From NCBI RefSeq assembly GCF_004327355.1, contig NZ_QJUM01000027.1, positions 1 to 64,000 on the forward strand: a stretch of 64,000 nucleotides of DNA. Reading direction: 5' to 3'. The stretch is from Phytopseudomonas dryadis. Lineage in GTDB: Bacteria > Pseudomonadota > Gammaproteobacteria > Pseudomonadales > Pseudomonadaceae. Both the position numbers and the translations under genes were made by a program. Shown here in pieces: positions 35,301 through 50,300 of the stretch (the stretch's first letter is position 1; each line of letters starts with the position of its first letter). The notes under the pieces were generated by a model that saw only the letters and a list, made by a program, of their open reading frames with translations, was not told the DNA's origin and did not search any database.

Positions 35301-38300
35301 GTCAGCTCGCGCATCATCACCAGGATGCCCGGGTGGTAGATGGTGAACAGCGGGTCAGTGTCAGCCGGACGGCCCAACTCGGTCGGCGTGAAGCCGAAAT
35401 AGACCTGCCCGGCACCGTAAGCGTAGCGGATGGCGGTTACGCGTTTGTCCGCACGAACATCGGTGAACATCAGCGGCACGCTACCGGGCGCCAGTTTGTC
35501 CATCGGCATATATGCACGGCCGGAGTAGTAGGTGTTGCGGTACGGCCACCAGGAGCCAACACGGCTTTCGCTCGCCTCCGACCAGCGCAGCACCGGCGTC
35601 AGGCGAGTACTGTTGCCCGTCCACACCAACTCGGCGGGCTGGCCGGGTACATCAGCGAGCACGGTATTGGAACTGGTGTTGTAGTCCTCGCTGAACAGCA
35701 GCGTGCCACCGTTCTCCACGAAGGCGAAGACCTTGGTACGGTTGTTCGAATAGTTGCTGTTGCCATAGAAGTTCCGCGAGCTATCCACCATCAGCATGTC
35801 GACTTGCGACAGGTCGAAGGTGGCCAGGTTGTTTACCTGCACCGGTTCGTAGCCAGCACGCTCGATGATCAGCCGCTGCGAGAGCTGGCCGGTGTTGAAG
35901 CGCGCATTGAAGTAACCCACGCGCACCTTCGGCTGCTGCAGGGTGATCACCCCCACGTCGGTGGTGCCGCCCCATACCGGCTCGACTTCCGCCGAGGCGC
36001 TGGTGACCGCCTCACTGCCGAGCAGGCCGTTGGCGATGACCATGACGCGGCCCGGCGCCACCGGCACTTCGGTGATGACAAAGCTGCCGTCGTCCTGGCT
36101 GCGCGCGGTCAGGCCGTCGACCTCCAGCTGTGCGTCGGTCACCGGCGCACCGCTGCTGTCCAGCACGCGTCCGATCACGGTGGTCAGCGGGTCTTCGATC
36201 AGGCTGAAACCATGTTCACCGCTACTGCCCTGGTTGTTGTTGGTGTCGGTGGCGATCAGTTCCAGACGCAGGCTGTCGGCCTCGCTCGGCAAGGTCATGT
36301 CGTAGGTGAAGGGGGCCGCATTCAGCAGCGCCACCTGGGTGCCGTTGAGGCGCACCGCCACACGGGTCACGCGGCCGTTGTCCTGCAGCGCCGGGGTGAT
36401 GGTCAGGCGCAGGCCCTTGATCAGCGCCTTGCCCGGTTCCGGGTTGACCAGGGTCACGCTCGGCGCCTGGGTATCCTTGATCAGCGGTTCGCTGTCTTCA
36501 TCATCGCGTAGACCGTCACCATCGGTATCGGGATTCAGCGGGTCGGTACCGAGCTGATCGACCTCGACGCCGTCGGAGAGACCATCGCTGTCGGTATCGG
36601 GATTGTCGATGCGGGTACCCAGCAACGCCTCGCGAGCATTGCTCAGGCCGTCGTTGTCCTTGTCCTGGCTGCCGTCGGCGGCATCGCTGGGGTTCAGGCC
36701 CATCTGCAGTTCCAGGGCGTCCGGGATACCGTCATCGTCGGTGTCGGCCTTGAGCGGCGAGGAGGCGGGAATGTTGCTCACTTCCTGGCCATCGCTGAGG
36801 CCGTCGCCGTCGGTATCGCGGTTGAGCGGATCGGTCTTGTGGGTCAGCACTTCGCTGCCATCGGAGAGGCCATCGCCATCGCTATCGGCCACCAGCAGCC
36901 TGGTGCCGGCCGCCTGCTCCTGCAGGTTGCTCAGACCGTCACCGTCCATGTCTTCGGCAGCGTCTTCGATACCGTTGCCGTCGCTGTCACGCAGAGTCGG
37001 ATCGAGACCTGCTGTTTCCAGCTCCAGGCGATTGCTCAGGCCGTCGCCGTCGAAGTCGCCCAGCGGGTCGAACACCTGCACCTGCAGCGTGTTGCCCATG
37101 GCCACGGCCTTGGCCGGGCTGCCCGGCAGGGTGCCGCTCAGGCTCAGCGGCAGGATGGCGCCGTCGTCCAGAACGTCTTCAGCGAACAATTGCGGCACCG
37201 TGAGGGTACGGGTCGGGCTGTAATACCAGTTGAACGGCTGGCTGTGGCCGCCGAGGCTGGCGCTGCCATTGCTGACGCTGTACCAGGCGAGACTGCTGGC
37301 CAGGGTCAGGGGCACCTGGTACTGCTGGCCGGCGAGCAGCTTCACCGGGCCGCTGACGGCGAACAGGGCATGGGGCGCACAAAGCTCGCCGGCCTGTTCG
37401 CGCACTTCGTCGCCACGGGCAATGCCGCGCAGCCCGGAATCGCTGCTGTCATAGCGATAGCAACGGCCCAGGGCCAGCGGCGGCTGGGCGTCCAGGGTCA
37501 GGCGCCGACCGTCGGCGCTCAGACTCATGCTGGCGCTGCGCGGGCTGTTGCCCTCGAAGAACTGCAGGGCGCTGCCGTCGACCAACTGCACCGGCTCGTC
37601 GAACTCGAACCAGGCGCGCAACTGGTCGCTGCCATCGGCGGCTTCGATCAGGCTGCGCACGATCTCCGGCGGCTGCACGGTGAAACTGATACGGAAGCGA
37701 CTGTCCAGGTTCAGCGCCGGCTGTGCGTCGGCCGGACGGCTGAGACTGAGGCTGACCTCTTCGTAGATCTCGTCGGTCACCGACAGCCAGGCCTGGCCAT
37801 CGGTCAGTTCGACCAGTGCACCGCCGGCTTCGCCGTTGACCGCAGCCGAGCCGCTGACGCTGACCTCGACGGCGAGGTTGGCGGGTTTGCCGTCGAGCCG
37901 GCTGATGGCGTTGCCGAAGCGGTCCTGCAGCATGATCTGCAGGCGTACGTCCTGCTTGACGCCACGGGCCAATACGTCGCCATCGGCCTGCACCCGCCCC
38001 TGTTCGTTGAGCAGGCGCAGGTGACTGGCCGGCGCTGCCAGCACGCTCAGCGGCAATTCGCTGTAGCAGCAATTGACATAGCCGCGGCTGTCGTAAACGT
38101 AGCGGATGTTGAGGCCGCTGGCGGCGACCGGCAGGCTGAACTGGCCGGCGGACTGGCCGGCCTGCAGGGTCAGGGCAGCCTGGCCGTCATTCAGGGTGAC
38201 GCGTACCTGTTCGACGGTCTGGCCGTTGAGGGTCGTGCTGCCGATCTGCACGCCGGCTCCCGGCGCCACATGGAAACCGGCCGGCAGGGTCAGGGTCAGC

Positions 38301-41300
38301 ACGGCGCTGTCGTCGCCGGTCACGTCGTTGTGCAGCAGATCCTGGGCCTGCACCTGGAGCACCACGCTGTCACCGGCGACCATGGCCGGCAGATGGCTGA
38401 GCTGCAGGTTGCGGGTCGGCCCCGGCGCAATGTTCAGGTTCAGTTCGGCACGGGCGATCTGGCTGAACTGCGGCAAGTCGGCCCAGAGCTGGTAGTCGCC
38501 CGCTACCCGGTCGGCGTTGAAGGTCAGGCTGGCGTAGCCATTGCTGTCACTGGTGCTGCTGCCGACCGCCTCCACATAGCCATCGGCAAGCCGGCGCAGG
38601 CGCCACTGCACGGGCTGTTCGGGTACCGGGCGAGCCGCTGCGTCGAGCACCTGCACACGGTACAGGGGACGATCCTGCACGCGCGTCCGGGCCGGGTTGT
38701 CATTGCCCTGTACGGCCTGGAAACGCAGCAGGTTCGGCGACTGGGTCAGGGCGATGCCGTATTCGCGGCTCAGGGACGTCTGGCCGATGCGGTCGGTCAG
38801 TTCCACCTGGATGCGGAAGACATCGCCGGCCAGTGCGCTGTCCGGCATGCGCAGGTCACGGCTGTAGCTGTTCCAGTAGTTGCCGTTGGCACAGCGGAAG
38901 TAATCGTTGCTCCCGTGCAGGCAGCTGAACAGCTCCTGGCGTGTGCTGCCGAGCAGTTGGAACACGCGCAGGCCGAGGCCGGCGGTATCGTCCAGGGCGC
39001 GCAGGTTGCCGAGTTGCAGATTGACCAGGCCGCCATAGACGCCACGCGCCGGCACGCCGACTTGCAGCGACTGCGCATCCGGGACGCGGTCGCGCACCAC
39101 CCGCAGGTTCTGCGCGGACGACTCGCTGACCTGGCCGCGACTGTCGGTCAGGCGCACCTTGAATGGCTGCGTCAGGCTGCCGTCGACACGCTCGGTACGG
39201 CGATCCAGCACCTCGAAGCTGCGCTCGCTGAAGGCGGGCAGATCGACCTCGTGGCGGTCGGTGAAGCCGTTCCACAGCAGTTCGACGGCCTTGATCGCCA
39301 CATCGTCGCGAGCGCTCAAGCGCACGTTGAAGGTACTGCGCTCGATGATTTCGCCAGGCAGGCTCAGGTCGGCGACTTCCGGGAAGGCATCGTCGATCAC
39401 CGTGACCCGCAGTTCGCTGCTGGCCAGGTTGCCGGCCAGGTCGCTGACGCTCAGGTGATAGACCTGCTCGCCCAGGCTGCTGGCGGCATCCTGGTAGATC
39501 AACTGGTTCTTGCCGAAGGACACGGCGACCACCTGGCCGTTGCGCGTCAGCGTAGCCTTGTCCAGCGCGCCGTCGGCGTCGCTCATCTGCGCGGTGATAC
39601 GCAGCGGATAACCGCGCACGGCCTTGTTTCCCTCGCGGATCACCGCTTCGCCCTGGTAGTCGAGGGTGACGCTCGGCGCCTGGTTGTCCTGATGCCGGTA
39701 GAAACGTCGGGCCGACGATTCGGCGCTGTTGCCAAACACGTCCACCGCGCGCACCTTGAGGTACTGGCCGCTGGCGGCACCGTCCAGTGCCAGGTTGACG
39801 GCGAAGGGCTCGGCCTTGCGCAACGCGACACGCTGCCACGGCCCTTGCGGCTCGGCCGCGAGGAGGAACTCCACCTGCGCCAGGGGCTGCTGGCTGCCCT
39901 CGATGCGGGCGCCGACGGCCATGGGCAACGGCAGCCAGGAATGCTCGGACAGTTCCAAAGTCACCGTGAATGGGTTGGCGACGCCCTCACCCGGCTCCAG
40001 GAACAGCTCCCGTGCCCTGGACTGGCGCACCACGCCGTAGATGTCTTCCACCTGCAGGTCGAGCCTGAAGTTCTGCCCGCCGGGCAGCCCGGCCGGCAGG
40101 CGCAGGCGGGTGTCGCTCAGGGCCTGCCCGAGCAGGCTGGCCGGCTGGCCGTTGACGCTCAGGGCAAGGCTGCGCGTGGCCCCGTCGGGCAGGCCGAGGG
40201 GCAGTGGCTGCGCCGCCTGAACCCGGGCCCCGGCCAGGGGTTCGAACAGCGCGGTGGAAGCCGCGCCCAGACCATAAGGCAGTTCGAACAGCTGCACACC
40301 CTGGCTGGCGAAACCCAGGGCGAGGCGGTTGTGCTCCATGGCCAGGGCACTGCTGCGCTGGGTCAAAGCCAGCCGGCTGCCGGCGATCGGCTGAGCGCTG
40401 GCCAGATCCAAAGCGACCAGACTGTAGCCCTGGGCCTCGGCGCGCTCGACCCAGAGCAGATTGCCGGCCAGGTACAACTGGCTGACAGCGGCGCCGCCGA
40501 GTAGCTCGCTACGCTGACGATCATGCAGGTCGTAGCGCCAGGCGCGCTCGCCGGAGCGGTAGAACAGTTGGTCGCCGTCGAAGGCCAGTTGCTGAACGTC
40601 GCCGCCCAGCTGCGCACTGAGTTCGCTGACCGGCTGTGCGACTTCGGCACCCAGGTCGACCAGGAACACCCGCCCGCTTTCGCTCAGCGCCACCACCAGG
40701 GAACCCCAGGCCGACAACTGGCGCAGGTTCTCCTGGGCGGTCACCGTCAGGCTGCGGGTCTGGCTCAGGTCGTCCAGGGCGGCGAGCTGCAGGCTGCCAC
40801 CGCTGGCTACCAGCAGGTACTGTCTGGACAGTGCCAGGGCCTTGGTTTCCAGGCCGTTGAACAGGGTTCGGGCAGACAAACCTGCCTGCCGCGACAGGGC
40901 CTGCACACGCTGCGCCTGGGGCTGCAGCACGAACCAGTGCGTGGCACTGCCCAGCACGTCGCTGGCCGCCTGGGTGAAGGCCTGTTCGGGATACAGGGTC
41001 GATTGCCAGGCACCGTCGGCATCCTGGCTCAGCAGTTGCGCACCGTAGTTGTCGGCAGCCACCAGCAATTGGCCATCGCGCAGCGCCAGGCCGGTGACGC
41101 TGCCGCGGGTGGCGACCTGCGCCTCGCGGCTGTCGTACAGCGATACAGGGCCGGCGCTGCCGCGCACCGGCGCCAGCACCTGCCCCTCGCTGCCGCCCAG
41201 CCACAGCTTGCCGCCGGCCCACTGGGCGGCGCTCACCGAGGCGGCGCGCAGCGGCCAGTCGCCGACCCGCTGCGCGGTGGCGGCGTCGATCAGTTGCAGC

Positions 41301-44300
41301 CGCTCGCGGCCCACGGCCAGCAGCTGGCCCGGCAGAGAGAACAGACGCTCGGCGCGCAGGCCGTCGTGGCTGACGCTGCCCTTGAGCTGGGCATCCAGGC
41401 GCCACAGGCGTCCGGCACGGTCCAGCAACTGCAGGTGGTCGCCGCTGCGCACCAGGCTCAACAGGCCCTCGCCGTCGAACGATGCCAGACGCTCGCCACT
41501 GGCCGAAAGACGCAGCACCTGGCTGGCGGTCATGACCAGGAAGCCATCGGCATACGGCATCAGTTGGCGCACCCCGGCGCTCAGGGTCTGGCTGCCACTA
41601 CTGCTCAATTGCGCGCCGAGGGCGTCGATCCAGTATAGCTCACGGCCGCTGGCGGCGAGGATACGCTCACCCTGTACCGCCAGGTGGCTGAGGGGCGCGC
41701 TCAGGCTCAACTGGCCGGCGACCTCCAGCCCCCGCTGCGGATCGAGCAGGCTCAGTCCGAAGCCCTTGACGCTGACCAGCAGGTAGTGATGCAGGTAATC
41801 CATGGCGCCGATCTCGCCGGCCAGCCGCTGACGCAGCCCCTGGGCATCATGCAGCTCGGCGCCTCGGGCCAGCCAGTGGCCTCCGACGCCTGGCAGCATC
41901 TGCTCGAACGGCACCCGAGTATCCTCGACCTGCAGCGTCCAGGCATCCACCACTCGGGCGCTCCAGCTGCGTTCCTGGCGATTGCCCAGCTCGTCGTCGA
42001 TCTGTGCGCGTACCCGCAGGGCGTCGATGCCGGCCGGCAATAGCAGGCTCAGCCGATCGCTGCCGCTGGCCAGCAGGCGGTCGTTGCCGTCCAGGACTTC
42101 CAGGCTCAAACGGTAGGCCACGGCGTCCACGCCGGTCAGTTGCAGCTCGACCTGGCTGCCGGCATAGAGGATGCTCGGTAGTCCGACCAGTTGCGGCTGC
42201 GGCAGTTGCTGGGCCGGCGCCACGCGCAGGTTGAGCTGCTGCTCGCTGTAGTGGAAATCCTCGCCGAAGAAGGCCCGGGCGCGCAGGCCGAAGCTCTCTT
42301 GTACGCTGACCTGGGGCAGGCGCAGGCTGAAGCGGCCCTGCTGGTCGGCTACCAGCAGGCGCTGCAGCAACTGGCCATTGAAGCTCAGCAGCTCGATCTC
42401 GACCCAGGCCGGCTGCTCGCCAACCTGATAGCTCAGTTCGAGGATGCTGCCCTCGGCAAATACCTGGTTGTTGCCTGCGCCGCTCAGGGTCAGGCTGCTG
42501 CTCGGCTGGTTCGGCTTGCCGTTGAGGGTCAGCGGCTGCACGCCGGCGGGATCCTGCCATTGATAGCTGGCGCCGCCGCTGGCCGGCATGGCCAACCAGG
42601 CGAAGCCCTGGCGCAGGCCGCTGATCAGCGCCTGGGGCTGGCCGTCACGGCTCAGGCCGGCGCCCTGCCCCTGGCTGCCAGCGGCGAAGCCCGCAGCCAG
42701 CGGCAGGCGCGCGCCGGCACTGAGCACCACGCCATCGCTTAGGCTCAAGCTGGCGGCCTGGACATTGCCTGCGGGCACCGTCAGTTGTACGGATTGTTCG
42801 CCGGCGTGATCCTGCAACAGCAGGCTCGGACTGGCCGGCGAATTGGCGATCAGCCAGGCCCGCCCCTGGCTCAGCGGCCGGCCGAGGTAGCCGTCCAGCT
42901 CGCCCTGATACCACAGCGGCTGCGCCGCCAGCACACGGCCCTGCTCGTCGCGCAGGCTGACGTCGGCACGGCCCAGGGCGGCCTCGGCGGCAAGCGGCAG
43001 GCCACTGACCAGCACGCCGAACGGCAGGCGGGTAACTTCGGCGTCCAGCGCTTCGCGGGCCGGCGCGCTTACCGCCAGGGGCTCGACCACCAGTTGCTGC
43101 ATGGACTCCTGGCGCTGCAGCGACACCAGCCGGCCAGCGCTGAAGACCAGGGCCTCGCGCTCGCCGCCCAGGGCGCCGAGCCGTTCGCCGCCGCGCCAGG
43201 CCTGCCAGCTGTCGCCGTACAGGTCGTCGGCGACCCGCAGCCAGCTCAGTTCGCCATCGAAGACAGCCTCGGCGATCCGCCCTTGCACCGTCAACTCGAC
43301 ACTTTCGCCCAGGCTCCAGCCCTGGGTGTCATGCACCAGGCGCTGGCGCTGCGCCGTGGTAGCGCTCCAACTGAGCAACTGGTCGCCATCCAGGGCGAAG
43401 CCCTGACGATCCGCCAACGCCAGGTTGGCGACGCGCGCCAGTTGCGGCAGGCGGGTATCGTCCAGTTGCAGCAGTTGCAGGCCGGCGTCGGTCAGCACCG
43501 CCAGGCGCTGGGCATCCACCTGCACCTGACGTATCGGCTCGTCAATACTGATCCCGACCAGCTCGCTGAAACCACTGGCGTGTACGGCGTAGCCGCCGAA
43601 CTGCTGGCCGTGACGGACGAACAGCAGATCGCCGTTACCGCCGACCAGGGTGCCGCCGATGGCCTGCTCCTGGGCGCTGCTCCAGGCGCCGTCCTGCCAG
43701 CGCCAGAAGCGCAGGTAATCCTGGCCGTCACGGCGTACCTGGGCGACCAGGCCGCTGCCGGTGAAGGCCAGTTGCTGCACACGGCCGGCGTCGCGGCTCT
43801 CCAGTTCACCGTCGAGGGTGCGGATGCGGTAACCGTCGCGCTGGCGGTTCTCGACCCAGGCGGCACCCGCCTGATGCCCCGGCAGGGCGATCAGCTGGCT
43901 GGCGCTGAAACCTGTATCGATACCCTCGCGGCGGCTCTCGGCCTGCAGGTAGGCCAGTTTGTCCAGTTGCCGGCTGGCCCGCTTCTCGTGGCCGGAGCGG
44001 TCGCGCAGCAACGCCTCGATACGCAGGGCGCTGCCCTGGGTGGCACTGTTCCACACCTGGCGCTGGGCGCTGAACGGCAGCGTGACCGGGCTGTCGGCAT
44101 CGCTGGGGTCGAACAGTTGCAGCTGCGAACTGCTGGCGAAATCGCTCATGCTCGCCGGCGGCGGCGCCTGCAGCCACAGCTGGGAACCGGCCAGCAGGGT
44201 GCTCGCCGGTTGCAGATCGAGTTCGATGGCCTCGTCGATGCCCTGGTCGACGCGGATATTGAGGATCCGCTGGCTGCGCAAGATACGCTGGTTCCATGGC

Positions 44301-47300
44301 GCCTCCAGGCGCAGCACCAGCACGCCGTCGGCCTCCACGGCCGGCATGTTCAGGTCGAGTTCGAGGATTTCTTCGCCGTCGGCGCTGCGGCTCAGCAGGC
44401 GCGGCGCCGGATTGGCCGGGTGCTGCGGATCGCCGGCCACGTCCAGGTACAGGCTGGCCTGCTCCAGCTGACGCAGGCGCACACGCACATTCAGCGGCTC
44501 GCCGGCCTGCACGGTGTGGCCATCGGCCGGTGCGATGAAGTCCAGTTCGGGCGCGCCTTTCAGGCCATCGTAAGGCTGCAGGGCGATGCTCGCGGTATCG
44601 CTGACCAGGCCATTGAGGTCGATGGCCCGGGCGGCGATGCGGATCGGCTGGCTGGCATCGGCCGGTACCGCCAGCGACAGGCGGTTCGGATCGCTCAGAC
44701 GCTGGCAGGCAGCCGCGTCGGCGAAGGGATCGCTGCTGGTGCTGTCGACGCAGGCCTCGACCCGCTCGACACCGTAGCGGTCGTAGCTGCGCAGGATCAC
44801 CTCGGTGGTCTCGCCCCGGGCCACGAACTCGCCGTCCAGCGGCGCGATGATCGCCAACTGCGGCGGCGTCTGGTCGGCCAGCAGGTCGTAGCCGACCTGG
44901 AAATATCGGTAGCCTGGTACTGCGTCCAGGCCGAAGCCCACACGCAGCTCGGCGGTCAGCGGCGCCGACGCCAGAGGGCTGCCCGGCAGGTCGCGCAGGC
45001 GCGGGTGCTGCACGCTGAGACTGGCCACGCCGCTGGCGCGGTCGAAGATGGCCGGCGCATAGCGGCCATCGAGCAGGCGAATTTCCGTGGAACGCACCAG
45101 TTCCAGGTCGCCATCGATGCGGAAGCGCAGTTCGGCCGGAGTGCTTTCTTCCACCGGGGTCGGCAGGGTCTCGAAATGACCGAGGCTGAGGTCGGGGGCG
45201 CTGACCTGGGCGTCGAAGCGGCGCTCCACGCTGTTGCGACCGTCGCTGGCCCGCAGCAGCAGGCTGAAACCCTGGTACTCACCCTGCAGGTCGAGGCTGA
45301 ACACACCCTTGTCGATAGTGACCCAGTCGGTTCTGTAGGTCTGGCCGCCGTCGCTGGACAGACGGTAGGCGAAGCTCAGCTTGTCGGCCGGCTGCATGTT
45401 GTCCTGGGCGCTGACCTGGAACTGATAACGGCTACCCAGCTTGAGCTGGGTGGCGGCGTTCAACGGTTGGCCGTTGCCCAGCAGCACCTGCAGCGAATCC
45501 TGACGTGGCGCGAGCCGGTCTTCGGCCTGGTAGACGCCGCTGTAGACGCCGCCGCGGATCAGTTGGTTGTCGCGCGCCAGGTTGCCGGCCACGTCACCCA
45601 GGCCGCTCAGGGTCACCTGATAGAGGGCATTGGCTTCCAACTGTGCATCGCTGCGCAGACGCAGTTCCAGGCGGTTGCCCTGGCTCAGCGGCGTGATGAA
45701 GCGTTGGCTGACGTCTTCGCTCGGCTCGACGCGCTCCTGGTAGTCACGGAACTGCTTGATCACCTGGAAGCCCTGGGCCATCAGCGGTTCGTCGGCCTCC
45801 AGCAGCAGGGTTTCGCGGGCGCCCAGGGCGCTGACCAGGCGCACGTCCGGCGGGCTGTCGTCAATCGTTCGCAGCCACTGCTCGGCGGTGCTGTCGACGC
45901 GCTCACCGCTGGTCTCGCGCAGCAGGCTGACCTGGTACTGCCAGCCCGCCTGGCTGCGCGGTGCGACGAAGCTCAGGCCGCCGTCGTCGAGGCTGAAGGC
46001 GACCCGATTGCTGGCGCTCGGCACTATGCCCTGGCCGGCCGGGAACCAGTGCAGACTGAGGCCTTCGGACAGGCCCTGGGCGCTGACCCGCACCGGCGTG
46101 CCGCCGCTGTCGCTGACCACCTGACCGCCGCCATGGCCAGACGTCACGGCAATGATGCTCAGGGGTTCGACCACCGCCAGGGCGGTGGGCAGGATCTGCC
46201 GCTGCTGGCCGCTGCGCACCTGCAGGCTGTACAGGCCGGGCTGCTCCAGGCTCAGGTTGAAGCTCAGGCGGTCGCCCTCGGCATTCACCTGGAACTGCTC
46301 GCGGCCCAGCACCCGCTCGCCAATCTGCACTTCGTCGACGTACTGCAACTGCTGGCCGTGCAAGGCGTAGCTGCGCGCTACACCGGTGATACTACGGTTG
46401 GGGGCCAGGGCATCCAGACGCACTTGAACGGCACCGAAGAAGTCCACGCTGTCCACCAGCCATGGCAGGTCGAAGCGCACCTCGGCGCCGTCCAGCCAGC
46501 TCAGCGGCGCCCGCTCGAGTTCCAGGCGGTACAGCGAGGCTGGCTGGAAGCTGCCGTCGGCGACGGCCGTACGTATTTCCCGGCCCTGCACCTGGGTACG
46601 GCCATCGATGGGCTCGCCGGCGATGTCGGACAGCTTCAGTTGGGCGTCCCGCCAGGCATAGTCGGCGCCGCTGAAACGCAAGCCGAGCGGATCGGCAGGC
46701 GCTGCCAGGCTGTCCGGGGTCAACGCCCAGCTGTTGTTCAGCGGAATCTGCGCGTTGAAATACTGGTTGCCATTGCGCCAGGCCAGCAGTTCGCCATGCA
46801 GCTCCAGTTGAGCCAGCGAGCCGACCTCGCTGCTGCCCACGGCGATGGCCGCGACTTCACGGGCACTCAGCGCACGCTGCGCGTCCAGCTCCAGGTCGAA
46901 GAGCTGCAGCCGGCCAGCGTCCAGCCAGGCCAGCAGTTCGCCCTGGCTGGTCAGTTGCTCGACACGCGCCGGCAGGCTCAGTTCACCCAGCAGCGGCTCG
47001 CCACGACCACGCAGCAGCGCTGCGCGATGCAGCAGTTGCAGGCTGCTGGCGCCCTGCAGGTACAGGCGGGAACCGTCGACCCACAGGCGACGAGCATCCT
47101 GCAGACCGTGGGCATGGCTGGCCAGCAGTTGGCTGGCATCGCGGACGCTTCGCACTTCCAGGCGGTCGGCGAACAACAGGTAGAGGGCGCGGGCGTCCTG
47201 GGCCAGGTCGATCAGCGCACTGCCGCCGTCGACCGGTAGCTCCTCGAGCTCGGGCCCCTGCACCTGGCCGCGGAACAGCCGCTCGCCGGCGCGCAGCAGC

Positions 47301-50300
47301 AACAGGTCACCGGCCAGGCGCAACTGCTGGTAGTCGACCCGACGGCTGTTGGCCAGGGGCGCCAAGGCCTTGGGCGCGTACAGGTTGCTCAGGTCGAAGA
47401 CCTGCACCTGGGCGTTCTGGTCGAGCACTGCGGCATGGCCATCGCTCAGGGCGATGTCGCGCACCACCGCAGCGGCCTGCCAGCGAGCCAGCAGTTGCGG
47501 GGTACTGCCGTCGAGCAGGCTGGACAACTGCAGGTCACGGCCATTGGCGGTCAGCAGCAGGTCGCCATGGCGGCGGTAGTGGCTGACGCCATCGAGCTGG
47601 CGGCGCGCCGGCAACTCGATACGCAGGCTGCTGTCACGGGCGGTGTCGCCGCTGAAGCCCTGATTGCTGACCTCGATCAGCAGACCGCCCAAGGTGTCGG
47701 TCGGCACGCCGAAGCTCAGCAGGTCGGCACGCTCCAGGCGCACGTCGCTCAGTTGGCGGCCATTGATGCGTACCAGGCTGCCTTCGCCGAAGCCACGGCC
47801 TTGCAGGCCGATGGTCTCGCCGGCGTTGTAGATGAAGCGCTTGCTCTGCGCCGCCAGGGTGCCGCTGAGGCGGTCGTAGAGGCCGGCCTGATCGATCTGC
47901 GGATCGGCCACGTAGGTGATGGCCGCCGCGCGGAAGTCGCTGAAGCCGCCCTGCACCAGCTTCAGCCCCACCGGCAGGTTGCGCGCCGGCGAGTTGGCCA
48001 GCCCCGGCATGCGGAAGCGGATGCTGTTCTCGTCGCGGTAGAGGATATCGTTGGCCGCCACCGGCTGGCCGCCGACTTCCAGGCGCATGTCTGTGCCGAA
48101 ATTGTAGCCCTGCACGCTGATCTCGGCGCCGCCCCGCCAACTGGCCTGGCGTGGCGAGATGGCGTCCAGCAGTGGCTGGCCGGCACTGTCGGCGACGAAG
48201 GCAAAGCGGTAGTCGCCGTTCAGACTGCGGCCCTGCTGGTCACGCAGGGCGGCACCGAGCAGCACTTGGTACTGCTTGCCATCCTGCAGAGCGCTGCTGG
48301 GGCGCAGCACCAGGCGGCCGACACCCACCTGGGCGACCTGGCTGGCCACCGGCGCGCCGTCGAGCAGCAGTTGTACCAGCTCGCTGCCCTGGTCGCGCAA
48401 CTGACTGTTGTCGAGCAGGCGGTTGAACTGCACCTCGATGGCGCCGTCGCGCGACAGGCGATCCCCGGGCTGCGGCTGCTGCGAGAGAACGGTCAGATTC
48501 TGGTAGGCCAGGGTATTCAGACTGCCACCCAAATGGGTGGCTGCCTCGAGGCTCGGCAGCGGGTTTTCCGCCGCCACCCCGTCGAGGTAGACGAAGGCGC
48601 TGCCGGCGTACAGCGCCTGGCTGCCCAGGGACAGGCTGTTGGCGTTGCCGAGCACGCTGAAGTAGTCGAGCAGGCCGATGCTGGTCTGGGTGTTGCCGTT
48701 GAGCCAGGCGGAAATGTCGAACAGTTGTACATCGCCCTGGCCGCCGGCCACGTAGAGGGTCTGCCCGGCCAGCTGCAGTTGGCCGGCGAAGAGGTCGCCG
48801 AGGCTGACCAGATAGGCCAGCTTGAGGTCGGCGACCGGAGTCGCCCCCTGCTCGCTGTCGAGGGCGAACAGTTGCACCGTGGCGCTGCTGCCGCTGGATA
48901 CCAGCAGACGCTCGGCGGATACCAGCAGGTCCTGCGGGGTGAAGGGGTTGCCGGCCTGGTCGCGGGTGGCTACACGGCGCACTGAGCGGAACTCGCCGCT
49001 GGCCAGTTCCAGCTCCAGCAACTGTTGCTGCTGCGGCAGGGTCAGCCACAGGCTGGAACCGAACAGACGTAGGCGGCCCGGCACGCCGCCAAGCTGAGCG
49101 GTGCCGATCAGGCCCAGGTCGACCAGCTCGAGGTCGCTGCCGATGCGGTACTGGCGTACCCCTTCGCGAGAGGCGACGTAGAGCAGGTCGTCACGGCTGG
49201 CCAGAGCGCTGATCTCGCCAGCCAGGTCGAGCTCGGCGATCAGCGCCGGTTCCGCCGGCAGGGTCAGGTCGAAGTGCAGCAGTTTGCGACCACCCGCAAC
49301 GAACAATTGTCGGTCGTTGATGGCCAGGTCGACGAAGCCGTTCGGCGCCAGACCATTGGGCGCTTCATAGTGGTAGAGCTTGGCGCCGCCAGCGAACGCC
49401 TTGGAGAGAATCTGCGGGTTGACCGGATCGCTGATATCGGCCACCAACAGGCGCGCCGCGGTACTGGTCAGACGCGCCAGACGACCCTGGCTGTCGAGTT
49501 TGTCGAAGCTGCCACCGGTCACCGCGTAGAGCAACTGGCTGGCGCCGTCGTCGAGGCGGACGATGGCGGAAATCGGGCTGGCCATTTCCGCCGGCAGCTC
49601 GACTGAGCCAGTGGGCACACCGGTGTAGAAGTAGTCAGTCGGGGCGACACTCTGCTCGCCTGGGAACAGCTCGCTCTCGACCAGCACCTGGGCCTTGCCG
49701 AAGCTGCCGGCCGGCACTCGTACCTGGGCGTGGTTGCTGCTGAGGATCTTCAGGTCGCCAGCCAGGGCGCCGGCGAAACGTACCTGCATGAAGTGATTGA
49801 AGCCACGGCCGTACAGAGTCACCAGGTTACCGCCCTGGGGCGGTCCGGTCTTGGGCTGCAGGTCGTCGATCTCGATCTGCGGCAATACGGTCATGGCACC
49901 CTGGCGCAGGTAGGCGAGGTTCTGATCGAGACGCTCAACCTTCACCGCCAGGCTGGCGCTGACGCCGCCAAGTTGCAGATCCGGCACCGCCACCCGCAGC
50001 TCGTCGTCAGCCAGTGTCAGCAGTTGTTCGGCGCCCAGGCGGGTCTCGCCGAGCCAGACCGCCAGTTGCTCCTTGGCCAGGCCGAAGCCGCTGCCCTTGA
50101 TCAGCGCGGTTTCGCCGCCAGTGGCGTGGAAGTAGTGCAGGCCGGCGACGCCATCGACTTCGCGCTGTACCTTGCTGATCAGCGGCCGGATACCGCTGCG
50201 CCGCTCCAGCAGCAGGACGAAGGGCTGGCGCAGGGCATGACCCTGCAGGTCGGTCAGGGCAGTGCCGACTTCGATGCGCAACGGGCCCTGGTAATCGCCC

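Noticed and set aside
36839..47239. Plus-strand frames of 1,221 and 1,484 codons
   Set aside because: They lie antisense to the giant gene, have no domain logic, and are explained by GC-rich codon bias leaving few stops on the other strand.
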